From NCBI GenBank assembly GCA_023429995.1, contig JAEZCE010000052.1:124001-188000 (forward strand): 64,000 nt of DNA, written 5' to 3'. Shown in pieces: positions 46,512-55,959 of this stretch (its first letter is position 1; each line of letters begins with the position of its first letter). The stretch is from Bacillota bacterium. Lineage in GTDB: Bacteria; Bacillota; UBA4882; UBA8346. The notes beneath the pieces are model-generated. The model had not been told where the DNA came from, did not search any database, and worked only from the letters and a program-made list of their open reading frames with translations. The position numbers and the translations under genes were made by a program.

Positions 46512-47678
46512 ATGGATAATAAAGTCTACATCGTCCAATGCCCTGATTATGACCAAGCTGAGGCTAAGATGAACGAATTACTTGCTCTGATGGGCGGAAT
46601 GAGTCAATTTACCGCACCCAACCAAAAGATCTTGCTCAAAGTGAACTTACTTCAGCCGGCTAAACCGGAACAAGCTGTGAGTACACATCCTGCGGTTGTG
46701 ACTGCGGTGGCCCGAATGGCCAAAGAGGCAGGCACGATTCCCCTGATTGCTGACAGCCCCGGTACGGGATATAAGTATAACGAAACGACGTTGAATACCA
46801 TTTATCAAACCTGTGGCATGTATCAAGCCGCTAAAGCGGCAGGAGTCAAAGTCAACCTTGACACAACCTATCAATCGGTTTCATTCCCGCAAGGAAAATT
46901 GATTAAACATTTTGATGTGATCACGCCGGTGCTTGAGGCAGATGGTATATTTAATCTGTGTAAGCTGAAAACACATTTATTTATGAGTATGACCGGAGCG
47001 GTTAAGAATAATTTTGGGGTTATCCCTGGACTCGCTAAAGTAGGTTATCATGCCAAACTTCATGATAAGGAACGTTTTGCCGGTATGTTGCTTGATTTGG
47101 CGGACTATGTTTCACCACGACTCTCCATTATGGATGCCGTTATAGGGATGGAAGGAGAAGGGCCGGGTGCCGGGGGTACGCCTCGTCATATTGGTTTATT
47201 GTTGGGATCGCGGAACCCATTAGCGCTTGATGTTGTTGCCGGCGAGATTATTGGGTTGCCCCGTGAGCAAAATCCAGTGTTGCTGGCAGCAGAAAAGCGG
47301 GGTCTTACCCCAACCATTTTAAAGGAAGTTCAGGTTATAGGCGCAGATATAACAAAAATTAGCCTCTCTGATTATAAATTTCCGGTAACAGTTAAAGGAG
47401 CCGGTCTAGGACATATGGCTTGGTGGCAAAAACCGTTACAGCCTCTTATTAAATCGGGATTATCAATGGCTCCCCGAGTCGTTAGGGATAAATGTATTGC
47501 TTGCGGGATATGTCAGGATTCTTGTCCGATGAAGGTGATTTCTATCGTTGGAAAAAAGCAAAAGTATGCTAAGATTTACGATAAAAATTGTATCCGGTGT
47601 TATTGCTGTCATGAACTATGCCCTAAAAAGGCTATTGAACTTAGGGAAAACTTCTTATACCGGAGAATGAAAGGTTAA
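46512..47678 (+). CDS. DUF362 protein with two 4Fe-4S clusters
   Basis: 388 residues. Residues ~1-300 are DUF362 (KILLKVNLLQP, LKTHLFMSMTGAVKNNFGV). Residues ~320-370 carry two ferredoxin motifs, CIACGICQDSCP and CIRCYCCHELCP. The family is a presumed iron-sulfur redox protein of unknown substrate. AAAGGAG lies ahead of the ATG. Confidence 0.88.
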   Translation: MDNKVYIVQCPDYDQAEAKMNELLALMGGMSQFTAPNQKILLKVNLLQPAKPEQAVSTHPAVVTAVARMAKEAGTIPLIADSPGTGYKYNETTLNTIYQTCGMYQAAKAAGVKVNLDTTYQSVSFPQGKLIKHFDVITPVLEADGIFNLCKLKTHLFMSMTGAVKNNFGVIPGLAKVGYHAKLHDKERFAGMLLDLADYVSPRLSIMDAVIGMEGEGPGAGGTPRHIGLLLGSRNPLALDVVAGEIIGLPREQNPVLLAAEKRGLTPTILKEVQVIGADITKISLSDYKFPVTVKGAGLGHMAWWQKPLQPLIKSGLSMAPRVVRDKCIACGICQDSCPMKVISIVGKKQKYAKIYDKNCIRCYCCHELCPKKAIELRENFLYRRMKG

Positions 47679-47718
47679 AGCAAGGATTCTTAGATGTTGA
47701 CGTATATCCGTTCGCCAT

Positions 47719-47763
47719 AGAGAAGGTAATGGGCGGACTATAAGGGAATTTATCCGTTGTATT
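47719..47763 (+). repeat. 45-bp Fic-gene scar
   Basis: Identical over about 45 bp to 31690-31734, the stretch encoding the Fic motif REGNGRTIREFIRCI. No other part of the Fic or VbhA genes is present. Likely a leftover of another toxin cassette. Confidence 0.75.
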
Positions 47764-47797
47764 GTATTAAACGGTATAATCCGACTCCCTAAACTAT

Positions 47798-48640
47798 TTA
47801 TGCTTTGCTGCATTTCCTTAAGATTACGTTGTATTGTTCTTGTATTTTATCGAAGCTAATTTGTAAGGAATCTTCTCTCAATCCGGATAATGACGATGGA
47901 ACATCGCTTGCTAAATTTTCAGGAATATAAACATTTTGTTGCTTCAGTAATCGATCAAGGCTGCCTTTTTCGTTGAGCATGTACATCCCGTTTACAGCAT
48001 ATAAAACCTGCAACAGGCTGACTACACATCGAAATAATGAACCGGCGGCATAGATAATATCTTCTTTAACGATTGCCTTTCTGCCGCACATCAGCGAAAA
48101 ATCGCATTCCCATAGAAATTTGTTGATGACAGCTTTTCGGTAAGTTTCCGGGAACTCTTTAAGCCTGCTTTTTTGTTCAGAGATAAGCGCATTATTACTC
48201 CTTAAAATCTTACAATATGCGACTTCACCCAGGTAAATCGAATTTACAAATCCAAATGGATGTCCGCATTGATAATCGATGGAAATCTTACCGTTTAAAC
48301 AATCATCCAATACGGCAATGACCTTTCCGGTATTTCTGAAAAGAATGTCTACGGCAATGCCGTCGATTTTCAGCCAACCTCCGCCGTTAATCCAGGGTCC
48401 CCAATCGCCAAGATCGCTTATTGCATCTTCTCTGTGTTCATCGTCAATGGCAGCAGCCTTTGTCTTAAATGAAGTGATATCAAACAATGCTTCATCGTAA
48501 TAAATTCCAATATCAATGTCGGAAGCCGCGTTTGCCGTACCCGTAGCGCGTGATCCGCCCAAAACAACGGCATTGATTCCGGAAACGCCATCAAAGGCAT
48601 GTGCAATCCGATTTATTATATTATCTATTTTGGTAGTCAT
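47798..48640 (-). CDS. Nucleotidyltransferase-domain protein (aminoglycoside adenylyltransferase-like)
   Basis: 280 residues. Pol-beta nucleotidyltransferase core VVLGGSRATGTANAASDIDI with the GS-x10-DxD pattern, a third acidic strand (GIAVDILF), then a helical C-terminal domain like those of ANT/streptomycin-adenylyltransferase relatives. Substrate unknown; drug, nucleotide or tRNA targets are all possible. Divergent orientation from the DUF362 gene. Confidence 0.82.
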   Translation of the reverse strand: MTTKIDNIINRIAHAFDGVSGINAVVLGGSRATGTANAASDIDIGIYYDEALFDITSFKTKAAAIDDEHREDAISDLGDWGPWINGGGWLKIDGIAVDILFRNTGKVIAVLDDCLNGKISIDYQCGHPFGFVNSIYLGEVAYCKILRSNNALISEQKSRLKEFPETYRKAVINKFLWECDFSLMCGRKAIVKEDIIYAAGSLFRCVVSLLQVLYAVNGMYMLNEKGSLDRLLKQQNVYIPENLASDVPSSLSGLREDSLQISFDKIQEQYNVILRKCSKA

Positions 48641-48665
48641 ACTTTCTTCTCCTGAATTCAGACTC

Positions 48666-49529
48666 TCAAAAGAATTTTACCCGCGCCGACACAATGGCGC
48701 AACCTGGAAGAATTTTGCGCCCGGCATTGGGACCGGTGAAATAAAGTTGTTTCAGATCTTCGGATGTTACATTGTGAATGTCGCAGAAGCCGCACTGAGC
48801 TAGAAATGGTTCAGTCTGGTCTTGATCAATCCCGAAACGCAATCTCTCGCCGGTAGCCTGCAATATTCGATCCGTATGCTTCATCTCGTTGCGGTCCGAA
48901 TTATGCAGGGTTTCGTTATAAAAATAGTCGAAAATCACTGTGCTGCCTGGTCCGGAATGGTTGGCGATAAAAGCCAGAGTGTGATCAACCCCTTCCGGTG
49001 TGAGGTACATGGTTACTCCTTGCCAAATAAACAGGGTTTTATTCCTTTCACAGTAACCACCGGCGCGCAGGCGCTCGCCGAGAGTCTGGGTATTGAAGTC
49101 TATCGGGATGAAGGTCACATTGTTTGGTAGAGGATGGATGACCTTCCTGATCCGTTTCAGTTTGACAGCTTGGGTGGCCGGATGATCAATTTCAAACACC
49201 CGCGTTTTTTCAATTCCCGCAGCGCGATAGGCGCGCGTATCGAACCCGGCGCCCAGGATGACGACCTGGTCGAGCCCTTCGTCCAGGGAGGCTTGGAGGA
49301 AATCATCAATATACCGTTCGCGGACGGTAATATATTCCATCGCCCCCCGACTGATTCGCGCATAAATACCGGAATCAATCACCAGTTTGCTGAGAGTAAA
49401 TGAAATGCCGTTTACCAACGAGCGGGCGATGGGGTCATAACAAATCCGTTCACTCTCAGGCCTTTCGGCCTCGATGGCGCGTACTAAGGCAATACCTTCA
49501 GCTGTGGCGCTGGATTGTTTTTTATTCAT
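48666..49529 (-). CDS. Leucine-carboxyl-methyltransferase-family SAM methyltransferase
   Basis: 287 residues of the LCM/COG3315 family. SAM site VVILGAGFDTRAYRA, acidic VFEIDHPATQAVK, and FIWQGVTMYLTPEGV. The family includes polyketide and unknown small-molecule O-methyltransferases. Start chosen at ATG 49529 with GGAGG nine bases upstream. The next gene upstream encodes a TetR regulator in the same direction. Confidence 0.88.
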   Translation of the reverse strand: MNKKQSSATAEGIALVRAIEAERPESERICYDPIARSLVNGISFTLSKLVIDSGIYARISRGAMEYITVRERYIDDFLQASLDEGLDQVVILGAGFDTRAYRAAGIEKTRVFEIDHPATQAVKLKRIRKVIHPLPNNVTFIPIDFNTQTLGERLRAGGYCERNKTLFIWQGVTMYLTPEGVDHTLAFIANHSGPGSTVIFDYFYNETLHNSDRNEMKHTDRILQATGERLRFGIDQDQTEPFLAQCGFCDIHNVTSEDLKQLYFTGPNAGRKILPGCAIVSARVKFF

Positions 49530-49629
49530 ATCAAAAATCCTCCTTTTGACGCTTTTCCTCACGCATAGACCGGTTAATTACTTCATTAGAAACTTATTAT
49601 ACCAAGTCAACCATAATTTCTGCCGGTCC

Positions 49630-50220
49630 TTAACCATTTGCAACCCCTTCCTTGATGATGTCCATGATGTCCTTAAGTCTTTTTAAGAATCTATCCTCAT
49701 CCAATCCGGTCCAGAAATACTCCTTGATCATGAGGGTGTATAATACCTCTACGAGCAGGCCGGAATCGATATCCGGCTTAATCAGGCCCCGCTTTTTGTC
49801 GCGCTCGATCAATTGCCTTAACCCCTCAGCCGAAGCGGCGCGTATTTTAGTAATAAAATCGCTGTCATCCATTTCCATCAGCCTGCTTATCCGGCCGTAG
49901 TTCGGTTTTAGCTTGCTCCATTCAAATGAGGCTTTGGTAGTTTGTACGCAGACTTCAAAAACATCGGCATCCGGATTGAATGTGGCCACATTACGGATAA
50001 TCTCCCGCTTTTCTTTTAAAATCTCTTCGAACATATATTGAAATATGTCCTCTTTATCATTGAAATACTGATAAAAACTGCCTCGGGGTATTTCCGCCGT
50101 TTTGACGATTTGGTTGATGGACGCCTCGCTAAAGCGCCGGGTTGAAAATTCCTGGACGGCGGCATCAAAGATTTTGCGCTTTTTCGTTTCGTACAGATTG
50201 TTAAATGTTTCTTTCGGCAT
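49630..50220 (-). CDS. TetR/AcrR-family regulator
   Basis: 196 residues. HTH in the N-terminus (SINQIVKTAEIPRGSFYQYF) and a C-terminal ligand domain. A near-perfect 32-bp dyad lies just upstream. Co-directional with the methyltransferase gene 100 bp downstream, which it probably controls along with itself. Confidence 0.9.
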   Translation of the reverse strand: MPKETFNNLYETKKRKIFDAAVQEFSTRRFSEASINQIVKTAEIPRGSFYQYFNDKEDIFQYMFEEILKEKREIIRNVATFNPDADVFEVCVQTTKASFEWSKLKPNYGRISRLMEMDDSDFITKIRAASAEGLRQLIERDKKRGLIKPDIDSGLLVEVLYTLMIKEYFWTGLDEDRFLKRLKDIMDIIKEGVANG

Positions 50221-50264
50221 ACTTGTACCTCCACTGAATCATACAATAGCACGAATCAATAAAA

Positions 50265-50296
50265 ATGACAAGTATGTCATATGACATGTTTGTCAT
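50265..50296. promoter_or_regulatory. 32-bp TetR-type operator
   Basis: Outer arms ATGACAA / TTGTCAT and inner palindrome ATGTCATATGACAT, with only two mismatched base pairs between the arms. It lies 45 bp upstream of the tetR-type start, where autorepression would occur. Confidence 0.75.
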
Positions 50297-50353
50297 GATT
50301 TGAATGGTTTATGTTACCCTGTCTATAAGGCATTAATTGGGCTTCCATTCAGT

Positions 50354-50647
50354 TTTCCTGGACGGGAGAAAGGATTTATTTTGTGAGGGAAATGATTTTC
50401 TGATCGGGAGAAAGGATTTATTTTATGAGGGAAATGATTTCCTGGACGAGAGAAAGGATTTATTTTATGAGGGAAATGATTTCCTGGACGGGAGAAAGGA
50501 TTTATTTTGTGAGGGAAATGATTTCCTGGACGGGAGAAAGGATTTATTTTATGAGGGAAATGATTTCCTGGACGGGAGAAAGGATTTATTTTATGAGGGA
50601 AATGATTTTCTGAACGGAAGAAAGGATTCATTTTGTGAATGGGTAAT
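50354..50647. repeat. Seven-unit 42-bp tandem repeat
   Basis: Units of 42 bp begin at 50354, 50396, 50438, 50480, 50522, 50564 and 50606. Six are near identical (each contains GGGAGAAAGGATTTATTTT and GAGGGAAATGA) and the last is degenerate. 42 is divisible by three and the unit lacks stops in several frames, so long frames appear on both strands encoding 14-residue repeats (FLDGRKDLFYEGND on plus, RPGNHFPHKINPFS on minus). None has a convincing start signal, so I treat it as a noncoding minisatellite. Confidence 0.85.
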
Positions 50648-51177
50648 AAAGGGACTATCGAAAACGACGGCTTTATATTTTTTGCCCCCCATCACCCTCA
50701 TGACCCTCATCCGGTTGAAAAACCGTTCTCAGGATTTGGTTGTCGGGTTGTTCCAGATAGGGGGTGAGTCCTTTTACCATACTCCGAATCAGGTTCATTC
50801 CGGCGGTATAGGTTCTTTGAAACATTTTCGTTCCTCCAAATTTATACATTAAATTTTTACTATCCTTGCGTGTGATGAAGCCTATTGACAATTAAGCCAC
50901 AGAGGCGGAGCGTTCAGCCGCTTTTTTGAGTTATGAGGGTTATGAGGGGGATGAGGGCTTAAAAATAAAAAGCATCTTCCGCAAATCTCCTTCGGGCGAT
51001 CTGAAAAAACCAAGCGGCTTTGATCGGGTCGCTTGGTTTAATACAATATCCTTACCGATATTTGGAATCATATTTACTTATGAGCTCAATCTTCCCGGTC
51101 AACCGGAATTGCGCCGAATCTTGCAGAGGCAAATCTACGGAACATTGTGCAAGAGGCGAGTTTCCGGTTTCATTGAA
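50648..51177. other. Gene-free stretch with ATGAGGG-type short repeats
   Basis: No supported gene. Near 50690-50712 the plus strand has CACCCTCATGACCCTCATCC. Near 50932-50958 it has the reverse-type motif TTATGAGGGTTATGAGGG. The two clusters are therefore in inverse orientation about 230 bp apart. ATGAGGG also occurs within each 42-bp unit nearby. Confidence 0.5.
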
Positions 51178-52443
51178 TTAGGGCAAAAGCCGGCTGTTTT
51201 CCATCGAAACCATCTCAGTAACATGATGATGAGAAAAGACTTCATTTAAGGCCATGGCCGCCGCCCCGATCATTCCGGTGCGCTCCCCCAAACTGGAATT
51301 CTGAATGGTTAGTTCCCGGGTGGCTAGGGGGAGAGAACGGCTATATACGACTTCCTTTATGGCAGCCAGAAAACGTCCCCCGAGTCCGGTAACCCCGCCG
51401 CCAATAATAATTAAGGAAGGATTATAAAAGTTAATCAATTTTGCCAGCACCTGTCCAATGGTCCGGCCGCTTTTTTGAATTAAGTCAACGCATGCTAAAT
51501 CACCATGTTCGGCGAGGGTTCCGACATCTTTGGCGGTAATGAAACCCTGCTCTTTTAACTTCTCAGCCAACAAAAAACTTTTTCCGGCCTCTGCGGTCTC
51601 TTTTGCCAAATTCCCGATGGCCGGCCCTGCGGCAATAATCTCTAAGCAACCCTTATTGCCGCAATAACAAGGGGTAGTATTGCCGTCGACTCCGATATGA
51701 CCAATGTCCCCCGCGCAACCCTGGGAGCCCCGGTATAATTTTCCGTCACAAAATATCCCGGCCCCAATTCCGGTCCCGACTTTTATGAAAAGAAAGTTGT
51801 CAACATTCTTTCCGTGGCCGCTGTATCTTTCGCCATAAGCCATTACGTTTACGTCGTTATCCACATAAGCGGGGCAGCCGAAATGATCCGTCAAGGTTTG
51901 CTTAATCGGGTAGCGGTGCCAACCAGGCATAATCGGAGGGGAGACCGGGGTTCCCGTTGCAAATTCCACCGGGCCGGGGATGCCCATTCCGACACCGAGG
52001 ATATTTTTCCGGTTTAGCTGATGCGTGATCAATAATTGGTCGCTTAAATCAAATATCCGTTCCATCACTTTTTCCGGCCCTTGGTAAACAAAAATCTCTT
52101 CGGTGCGATAGTCGGTGATCTCGGCATTCAAATTGCATAAAGCCACATTCAGACTACTGGCGCCCAGGTCGATGCCGATAATGTAACCGGAATCAATCGC
52201 AAAACTCAACAACAAGCCTTTTCGTCCGACTCCGGAACGATTATTATGCTCTTCTTTGACCAAGCCAATTTTGATCAATTTGTCGACATGCATGGATACG
52301 GTAGACTTGGATAACCCCGTTTCTCTCACAATTTCGGCCCGGGATAAAGGGCCGGAGCTTTTGATAATACTAAAAATAGCTGCCCCGGCCGCCGGCCCGA
52401 ACCAACCAAATACCGGATTTTTTTCAGACTGCTCAGTTTTCAT
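51178..52443 (-). CDS. ROK-family transcriptional repressor (NagC/XylR type)
   Basis: 421 residues. N-terminal winged HTH (LSRAEIVRETGLSKSTVSMH), then a sugar-kinase-like fold with phosphate loop IGIDLGASS, DNDVNVMAYGE, the zinc site with CYCGNKGCLE, and IIIGGGVTG. Such repressors release DNA on binding a sugar. It is the last gene of a minus-strand catabolic set. Paired 19-bp motifs at 55681 and 55960 are the best candidate operators. Confidence 0.92.
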   Translation of the reverse strand: MKTEQSEKNPVFGWFGPAAGAAIFSIIKSSGPLSRAEIVRETGLSKSTVSMHVDKLIKIGLVKEEHNNRSGVGRKGLLLSFAIDSGYIIGIDLGASSLNVALCNLNAEITDYRTEEIFVYQGPEKVMERIFDLSDQLLITHQLNRKNILGVGMGIPGPVEFATGTPVSPPIMPGWHRYPIKQTLTDHFGCPAYVDNDVNVMAYGERYSGHGKNVDNFLFIKVGTGIGAGIFCDGKLYRGSQGCAGDIGHIGVDGNTTPCYCGNKGCLEIIAAGPAIGNLAKETAEAGKSFLLAEKLKEQGFITAKDVGTLAEHGDLACVDLIQKSGRTIGQVLAKLINFYNPSLIIIGGGVTGLGGRFLAAIKEVVYSRSLPLATRELTIQNSSLGERTGMIGAAAMALNEVFSHHHVTEMVSMENSRLLP

Positions 52444-52511
52444 GGATTACGACCTTTTGTCATTTGATATTTCAATTGTCGAAAATCTGCTAATATTTTA
52501 CCACATTGATC

Positions 52512-53366
52512 CTAGCGTGTGGAGATGAAATTCTTTTTCAAAAATTCCAGACCGCTCTCGGCCAAATCCTCGGATGAAAGCGCCAGTTTGCGCCAGACCG
52601 ATACGGACCGGGCAATGCTCCGCACCTGATCGGTAAAAGACTCAATCACCAAGTCCCCTTGGTAATCGATTTCCCGGATGGCTTTGGCAATCTCGCTCCA
52701 TGGAATATGGCCTGTCCCCGGGATTCCGCGATCATTTTCGCAGGTATGAATATGATAAGCAGCAGGACCCGCGGTACGGATCGCTCCGGGAATATCTTTC
52801 TCCTCAATGTTCATGTGAAAAGTATCCAGATGAATTCCTAAGGCGTCATGGTCCACCATTTTGATCAATTCCAACGCCTGGGCGACGGTGTTGATTAGAC
52901 AGTTTTCAAAACGGTTTAACGGTTCAAAAGCCAATAATACGCCCTGATCTTTGGCCATTGCAGCCAAGGATCTGAGCCGGGGAACTAACCGGTCCAATAC
53001 GCGTTGCCGCTCCGCCTCGCTTAGGAGCTCAGTGAAACCGACCGCTGAATGGAAAGGTCCACAGACAACCTTAGCGTCAACTTTAGCAGCGAATTGGATG
53101 CAAAAACGGAGATATTGATCGGCGTTTTTGAATACCTCACTATTTTCGTCAGCCATATTTCTATCCATTCCAACGACCGAGCAGACAGCCGGTTTTAGCT
53201 GATAACGATCTAAATAAGCCCGTGCTTCATCGGCCTTGATCAATTCGGGATCTTCCACTGCCATTTCAAACACTTCAAATCCCATTCGGGCGACTTTTTC
53301 ATACAAGGCGCGCTCGTTTGTGGCAAATGGGGAGCTAAATAAGAAGGAATTCACTCCAAAATTCAT
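52512..53366 (-). CDS. Ketose 3-epimerase-like TIM-barrel protein
   Basis: 284 residues of the sugar phosphate isomerase/epimerase (AP-endonuclease-2-like) superfamily. Metal and catalytic residues in FEPLNRFENC, HLDTFHMNIEE and PGTGHIPW, and a late catalytic Glu in VIESF, match D-tagatose/D-allulose 3-epimerases. Start at ATG 53366 with GGAGG upstream. Likely converts a ketose supplied by the adjoining transporter. Confidence 0.87.
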   Translation of the reverse strand: MNFGVNSFLFSSPFATNERALYEKVARMGFEVFEMAVEDPELIKADEARAYLDRYQLKPAVCSVVGMDRNMADENSEVFKNADQYLRFCIQFAAKVDAKVVCGPFHSAVGFTELLSEAERQRVLDRLVPRLRSLAAMAKDQGVLLAFEPLNRFENCLINTVAQALELIKMVDHDALGIHLDTFHMNIEEKDIPGAIRTAGPAAYHIHTCENDRGIPGTGHIPWSEIAKAIREIDYQGDLVIESFTDQVRSIARSVSVWRKLALSSEDLAESGLEFLKKNFISTR

Positions 53367-53395
53367 CGTATCCGCCTCCTTTTCGACAATTGTAA

Positions 53396-54367
53396 TTAGG
53401 CCCACCACATCTCGGACGGTGATTGCTTGAACAGAATTTGCTGCAAAAATTGAACCGCTTTTCCCAGCCCTTCATCGATGGAAGCTAACGGGTCTTCATG
53501 CTCGATACTCATTACATAATGATATCCTTGTATCTGGAGCATTGTCACGATTGATTTCCATTCGTCGGCGCCATGACCATAACCTACGGTCCGGAATGTC
53601 CAGCTTCGGTTGGATAAATCGTTATATGGCGTGGTATCAAGAACACCTTTGATATCGCAGGTATGCTTATCGATAGCAACATCTTTGGCATGAAAGTGAT
53701 AGATCGCTTTTTCCGAACCCAATACCCTAATGGCTTCTACGGGGTCGATTCCTTGCCACCAAAGATGGCTGGGATCGAAATTGGCGCCGATTTCGGGACC
53801 CACTGCATTTCGCAGTTTTAATAAAGTTGCCGGGTTATAGACCAAAAATCCGGGATGCATTTCAAATGCCAGTTTGGTGATTCCATATTTTCTAGCCTCA
53901 GCGGCAGCTTGCTGCCAGTATGGGATCGCTCGTTCTTCCCATTGCCACTTCAGGACCTGCGAAAACTCCGGCGGCCAGGCGCATGTGACCCAATTGGGAT
54001 ATTGGGCGCCGGGTCCTTCTCCGGGACATCCTGAAAAAAGGCAAATTCGATCGACGCCTAGTTCATTGGCCAGTTGTAATGTTTGCAGAAGTAAATGATG
54101 ATCGCGTTCGGCAATGGTGGGGTCGGGATGAAGCGGGTTTCCGTGACACGATAAAGCGCTAAGAGTCAACCCCCGATCGGTGATGGCCTTCAGGAACTGA
54201 AGCTGCGATTGCTTGTTGTTTAATAACAAATCCGGTTTGCAGTGCGCATCGCCGGGATACCCGCCGGTACCAATCTCAACGGCTTCCAAGCCACAGGTCG
54301 CCACCTTATCCAGCATTGCTTCAAAACTTAATTGTTGAAATAATGGCGTAAATACTCCTAACTTCAT
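53396..54367 (-). CDS. Sugar phosphate isomerase/epimerase-family TIM-barrel protein
   Basis: 323 residues. Xylose-isomerase-like barrel with metal ligands in AFEMHPGF, NFDPSHLWWQG, YHFHAKDV and IEHEDP. This subtype usually sits beside Gfo/Idh dehydrogenases in inositol-like or rare-sugar pathways. Exact reaction unknown. It lies 17 bp after the dehydrogenase gene. Confidence 0.87.
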   Translation of the reverse strand: MKLGVFTPLFQQLSFEAMLDKVATCGLEAVEIGTGGYPGDAHCKPDLLLNNKQSQLQFLKAITDRGLTLSALSCHGNPLHPDPTIAERDHHLLLQTLQLANELGVDRICLFSGCPGEGPGAQYPNWVTCAWPPEFSQVLKWQWEERAIPYWQQAAAEARKYGITKLAFEMHPGFLVYNPATLLKLRNAVGPEIGANFDPSHLWWQGIDPVEAIRVLGSEKAIYHFHAKDVAIDKHTCDIKGVLDTTPYNDLSNRSWTFRTVGYGHGADEWKSIVTMLQIQGYHYVMSIEHEDPLASIDEGLGKAVQFLQQILFKQSPSEMWWA

Positions 54368-54384
54368 TGGCTCACCTCATTTTC

Positions 54385-55500
54385 TTATAGTGTAACCCAT
54401 CTTTTTTCGGCTCCGCTCTGGACGATAGCTTCAATCACTTTCATAATCCGATGGCCATCTTCGAAAGTGGGATAATTTTTTTCCTGATTCTCGATGGCGG
54501 AATAAAATGAGCTCAGATTGTTTTTGATACAATCCGGGAAACCCTCGCTATGGCCGGATGGATAATGAGCGAATCGGCTCGCCGCGGCTGGCATGGCGGC
54601 GGGATCTTTATATAACTGGTGGTTCGCCCCGTTCCGCTCGCCAATGAATAGATGTTCCGGGTCTTCCTGCTTCCAAGACAGGGAACGTAATGACCCATCG
54701 ATCTCAATTTCCAGGCCATTTTTGTGGCCGGCGCTAATTTGAGAAACCGTAAAATTACCCACGACTCCCTGTTGGTAATGGAGTAAAACAGAGGCCCAGT
54801 CTTCGGTATGAACCTGCACCGGTTCGGTTTCTACCGACTGTTGTTGAAAGGTTTCCGCCGTTTGAATGGGTTTGCGGCGTACTGGAATGATTACTGCATA
54901 ATCCGCCATCACTTCAACAATTTCCAACCCCGAAAGATACCGGGCCAAGTCGCACCAATGGGAACCGATATCCCCTAATGTTCTGGCGCGTCCGCCTTGA
55001 TCCTCTTCCACCCGCCAATTATAATCGGTATCGAACATCAGCCAATCCTGCAAATACCGGCCGTGAATCGCCCGGATTTCCCCAAGATAACCTGAAGCAA
55101 TCAAATTTTTGGCCCATTGCATCATTGGATAATAACGATAACAGAAATTGACGCCGGCGACTAACCCGGTTTGTCTTGCCAAATCGGCCAACTGGCCGGT
55201 TTCCTCTGAACTTACGGCTAGCGGCTTTTCCGAAAAGACATGTTTTCCAGCCCTGAGGGAAGCTTTGTTAATGTCGAAATGATATTGATTCGGGGTGCAA
55301 TTATGAACAATTTCAACTTCCGGATCGGAGATCAAATCCTCCCATCGCTCATAAACTTTTGGCACATGGGTGGATTTCCCCTTTTCCAGATCTTTTTCGG
55401 CGACCGCCACTACGTCGATAAAGCCTAAACGTCGTAATGCTTCCAAATGGGCGGTTCCGATAAAACCCAAACCAATTAAACCAACTTTAAATTTTTTCAT
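54385..55500 (-). CDS. Gfo/Idh/MocA-family NAD(P)-dependent oxidoreductase
   Basis: 371 residues. Rossmann motif VGLIGLGFIGTAH, the EKPL motif in FSEKPLAVSSEE, and the C-terminal GH region with GDIGSHWCDLARY. Start at ATG 55500, with GGAGG upstream; an ATG 21 bases earlier is in frame but less well placed. First gene of the minus-strand operon, divergent from the transporter genes. Probably oxidises the imported sugar or polyol. Confidence 0.92.
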   Translation of the reverse strand: MKKFKVGLIGLGFIGTAHLEALRRLGFIDVVAVAEKDLEKGKSTHVPKVYERWEDLISDPEVEIVHNCTPNQYHFDINKASLRAGKHVFSEKPLAVSSEETGQLADLARQTGLVAGVNFCYRYYPMMQWAKNLIASGYLGEIRAIHGRYLQDWLMFDTDYNWRVEEDQGGRARTLGDIGSHWCDLARYLSGLEIVEVMADYAVIIPVRRKPIQTAETFQQQSVETEPVQVHTEDWASVLLHYQQGVVGNFTVSQISAGHKNGLEIEIDGSLRSLSWKQEDPEHLFIGERNGANHQLYKDPAAMPAAASRFAHYPSGHSEGFPDCIKNNLSSFYSAIENQEKNYPTFEDGHRIMKVIEAIVQSGAEKRWVTL

Positions 55501-55680
55501 CTGTTTCCTCCGTTGCTTCAAGTATGAACCTTGTAATGCCGGAAATATTCATTCTTGATTTAGCGATTTTATATTCAATGAAACACAATTTTACCACCAG
55601 AAAAAAATATGATTGGGAAAAACAAGCTCCCTCCCTTCCATAAACAAGAAAAGCAATATTCGTTTGATTGGGTTGTTAAT

Positions 55681-55699
55681 TTGTTCGTTTTATGGACAA
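55681..55699. promoter_or_regulatory. Candidate ROK operator 1
   Basis: TTGTTCGTTTTATGGACAA, an imperfect dyad (TTGTtC / GgACAA), 180 bp upstream of the dehydrogenase gene. Nearly identical to the site at 55960 on the other side of the divergent region. Confidence 0.6.
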
Positions 55700-55959
55700 T
55701 TTAATAGTACATTCGTCTTTTCTGCTTATAATCCTGCCAAGAATAAAAATTATTGCAGCAGCATTCTATAGTCGCCTCAGGCTGGGTGTCCTTGGCTTTT
55801 TCATAAAGGATGGCCGCTAATTTTGGCTTTGGATTATGTTGGCGAGATAACGAAAGTTGTTAATACTGACAAGGATCTTATGGATATCTTAAAATTTTCT
55901 AAAAAAGCGCGGGAGGTAAAGAAGGATAATCGACAAAACAGTAGAAATAATATTCCATA

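Noticed and set aside
48822..49403. Plus-strand frames within the LCM methyltransferase gene
   Set aside because: Antisense shadows of a well-supported gene.
50323..50631. 102-aa minus-strand repeat frame
   Set aside because: Same reason; it is the mirror of the tandem repeat with no start signal.
50337..50852. 171-aa plus-strand frame with 14-residue repeats
   Set aside because: It exists because the 42-bp unit lacks stops. There is no ribosome binding site, and equivalent frames occur on the other strand.
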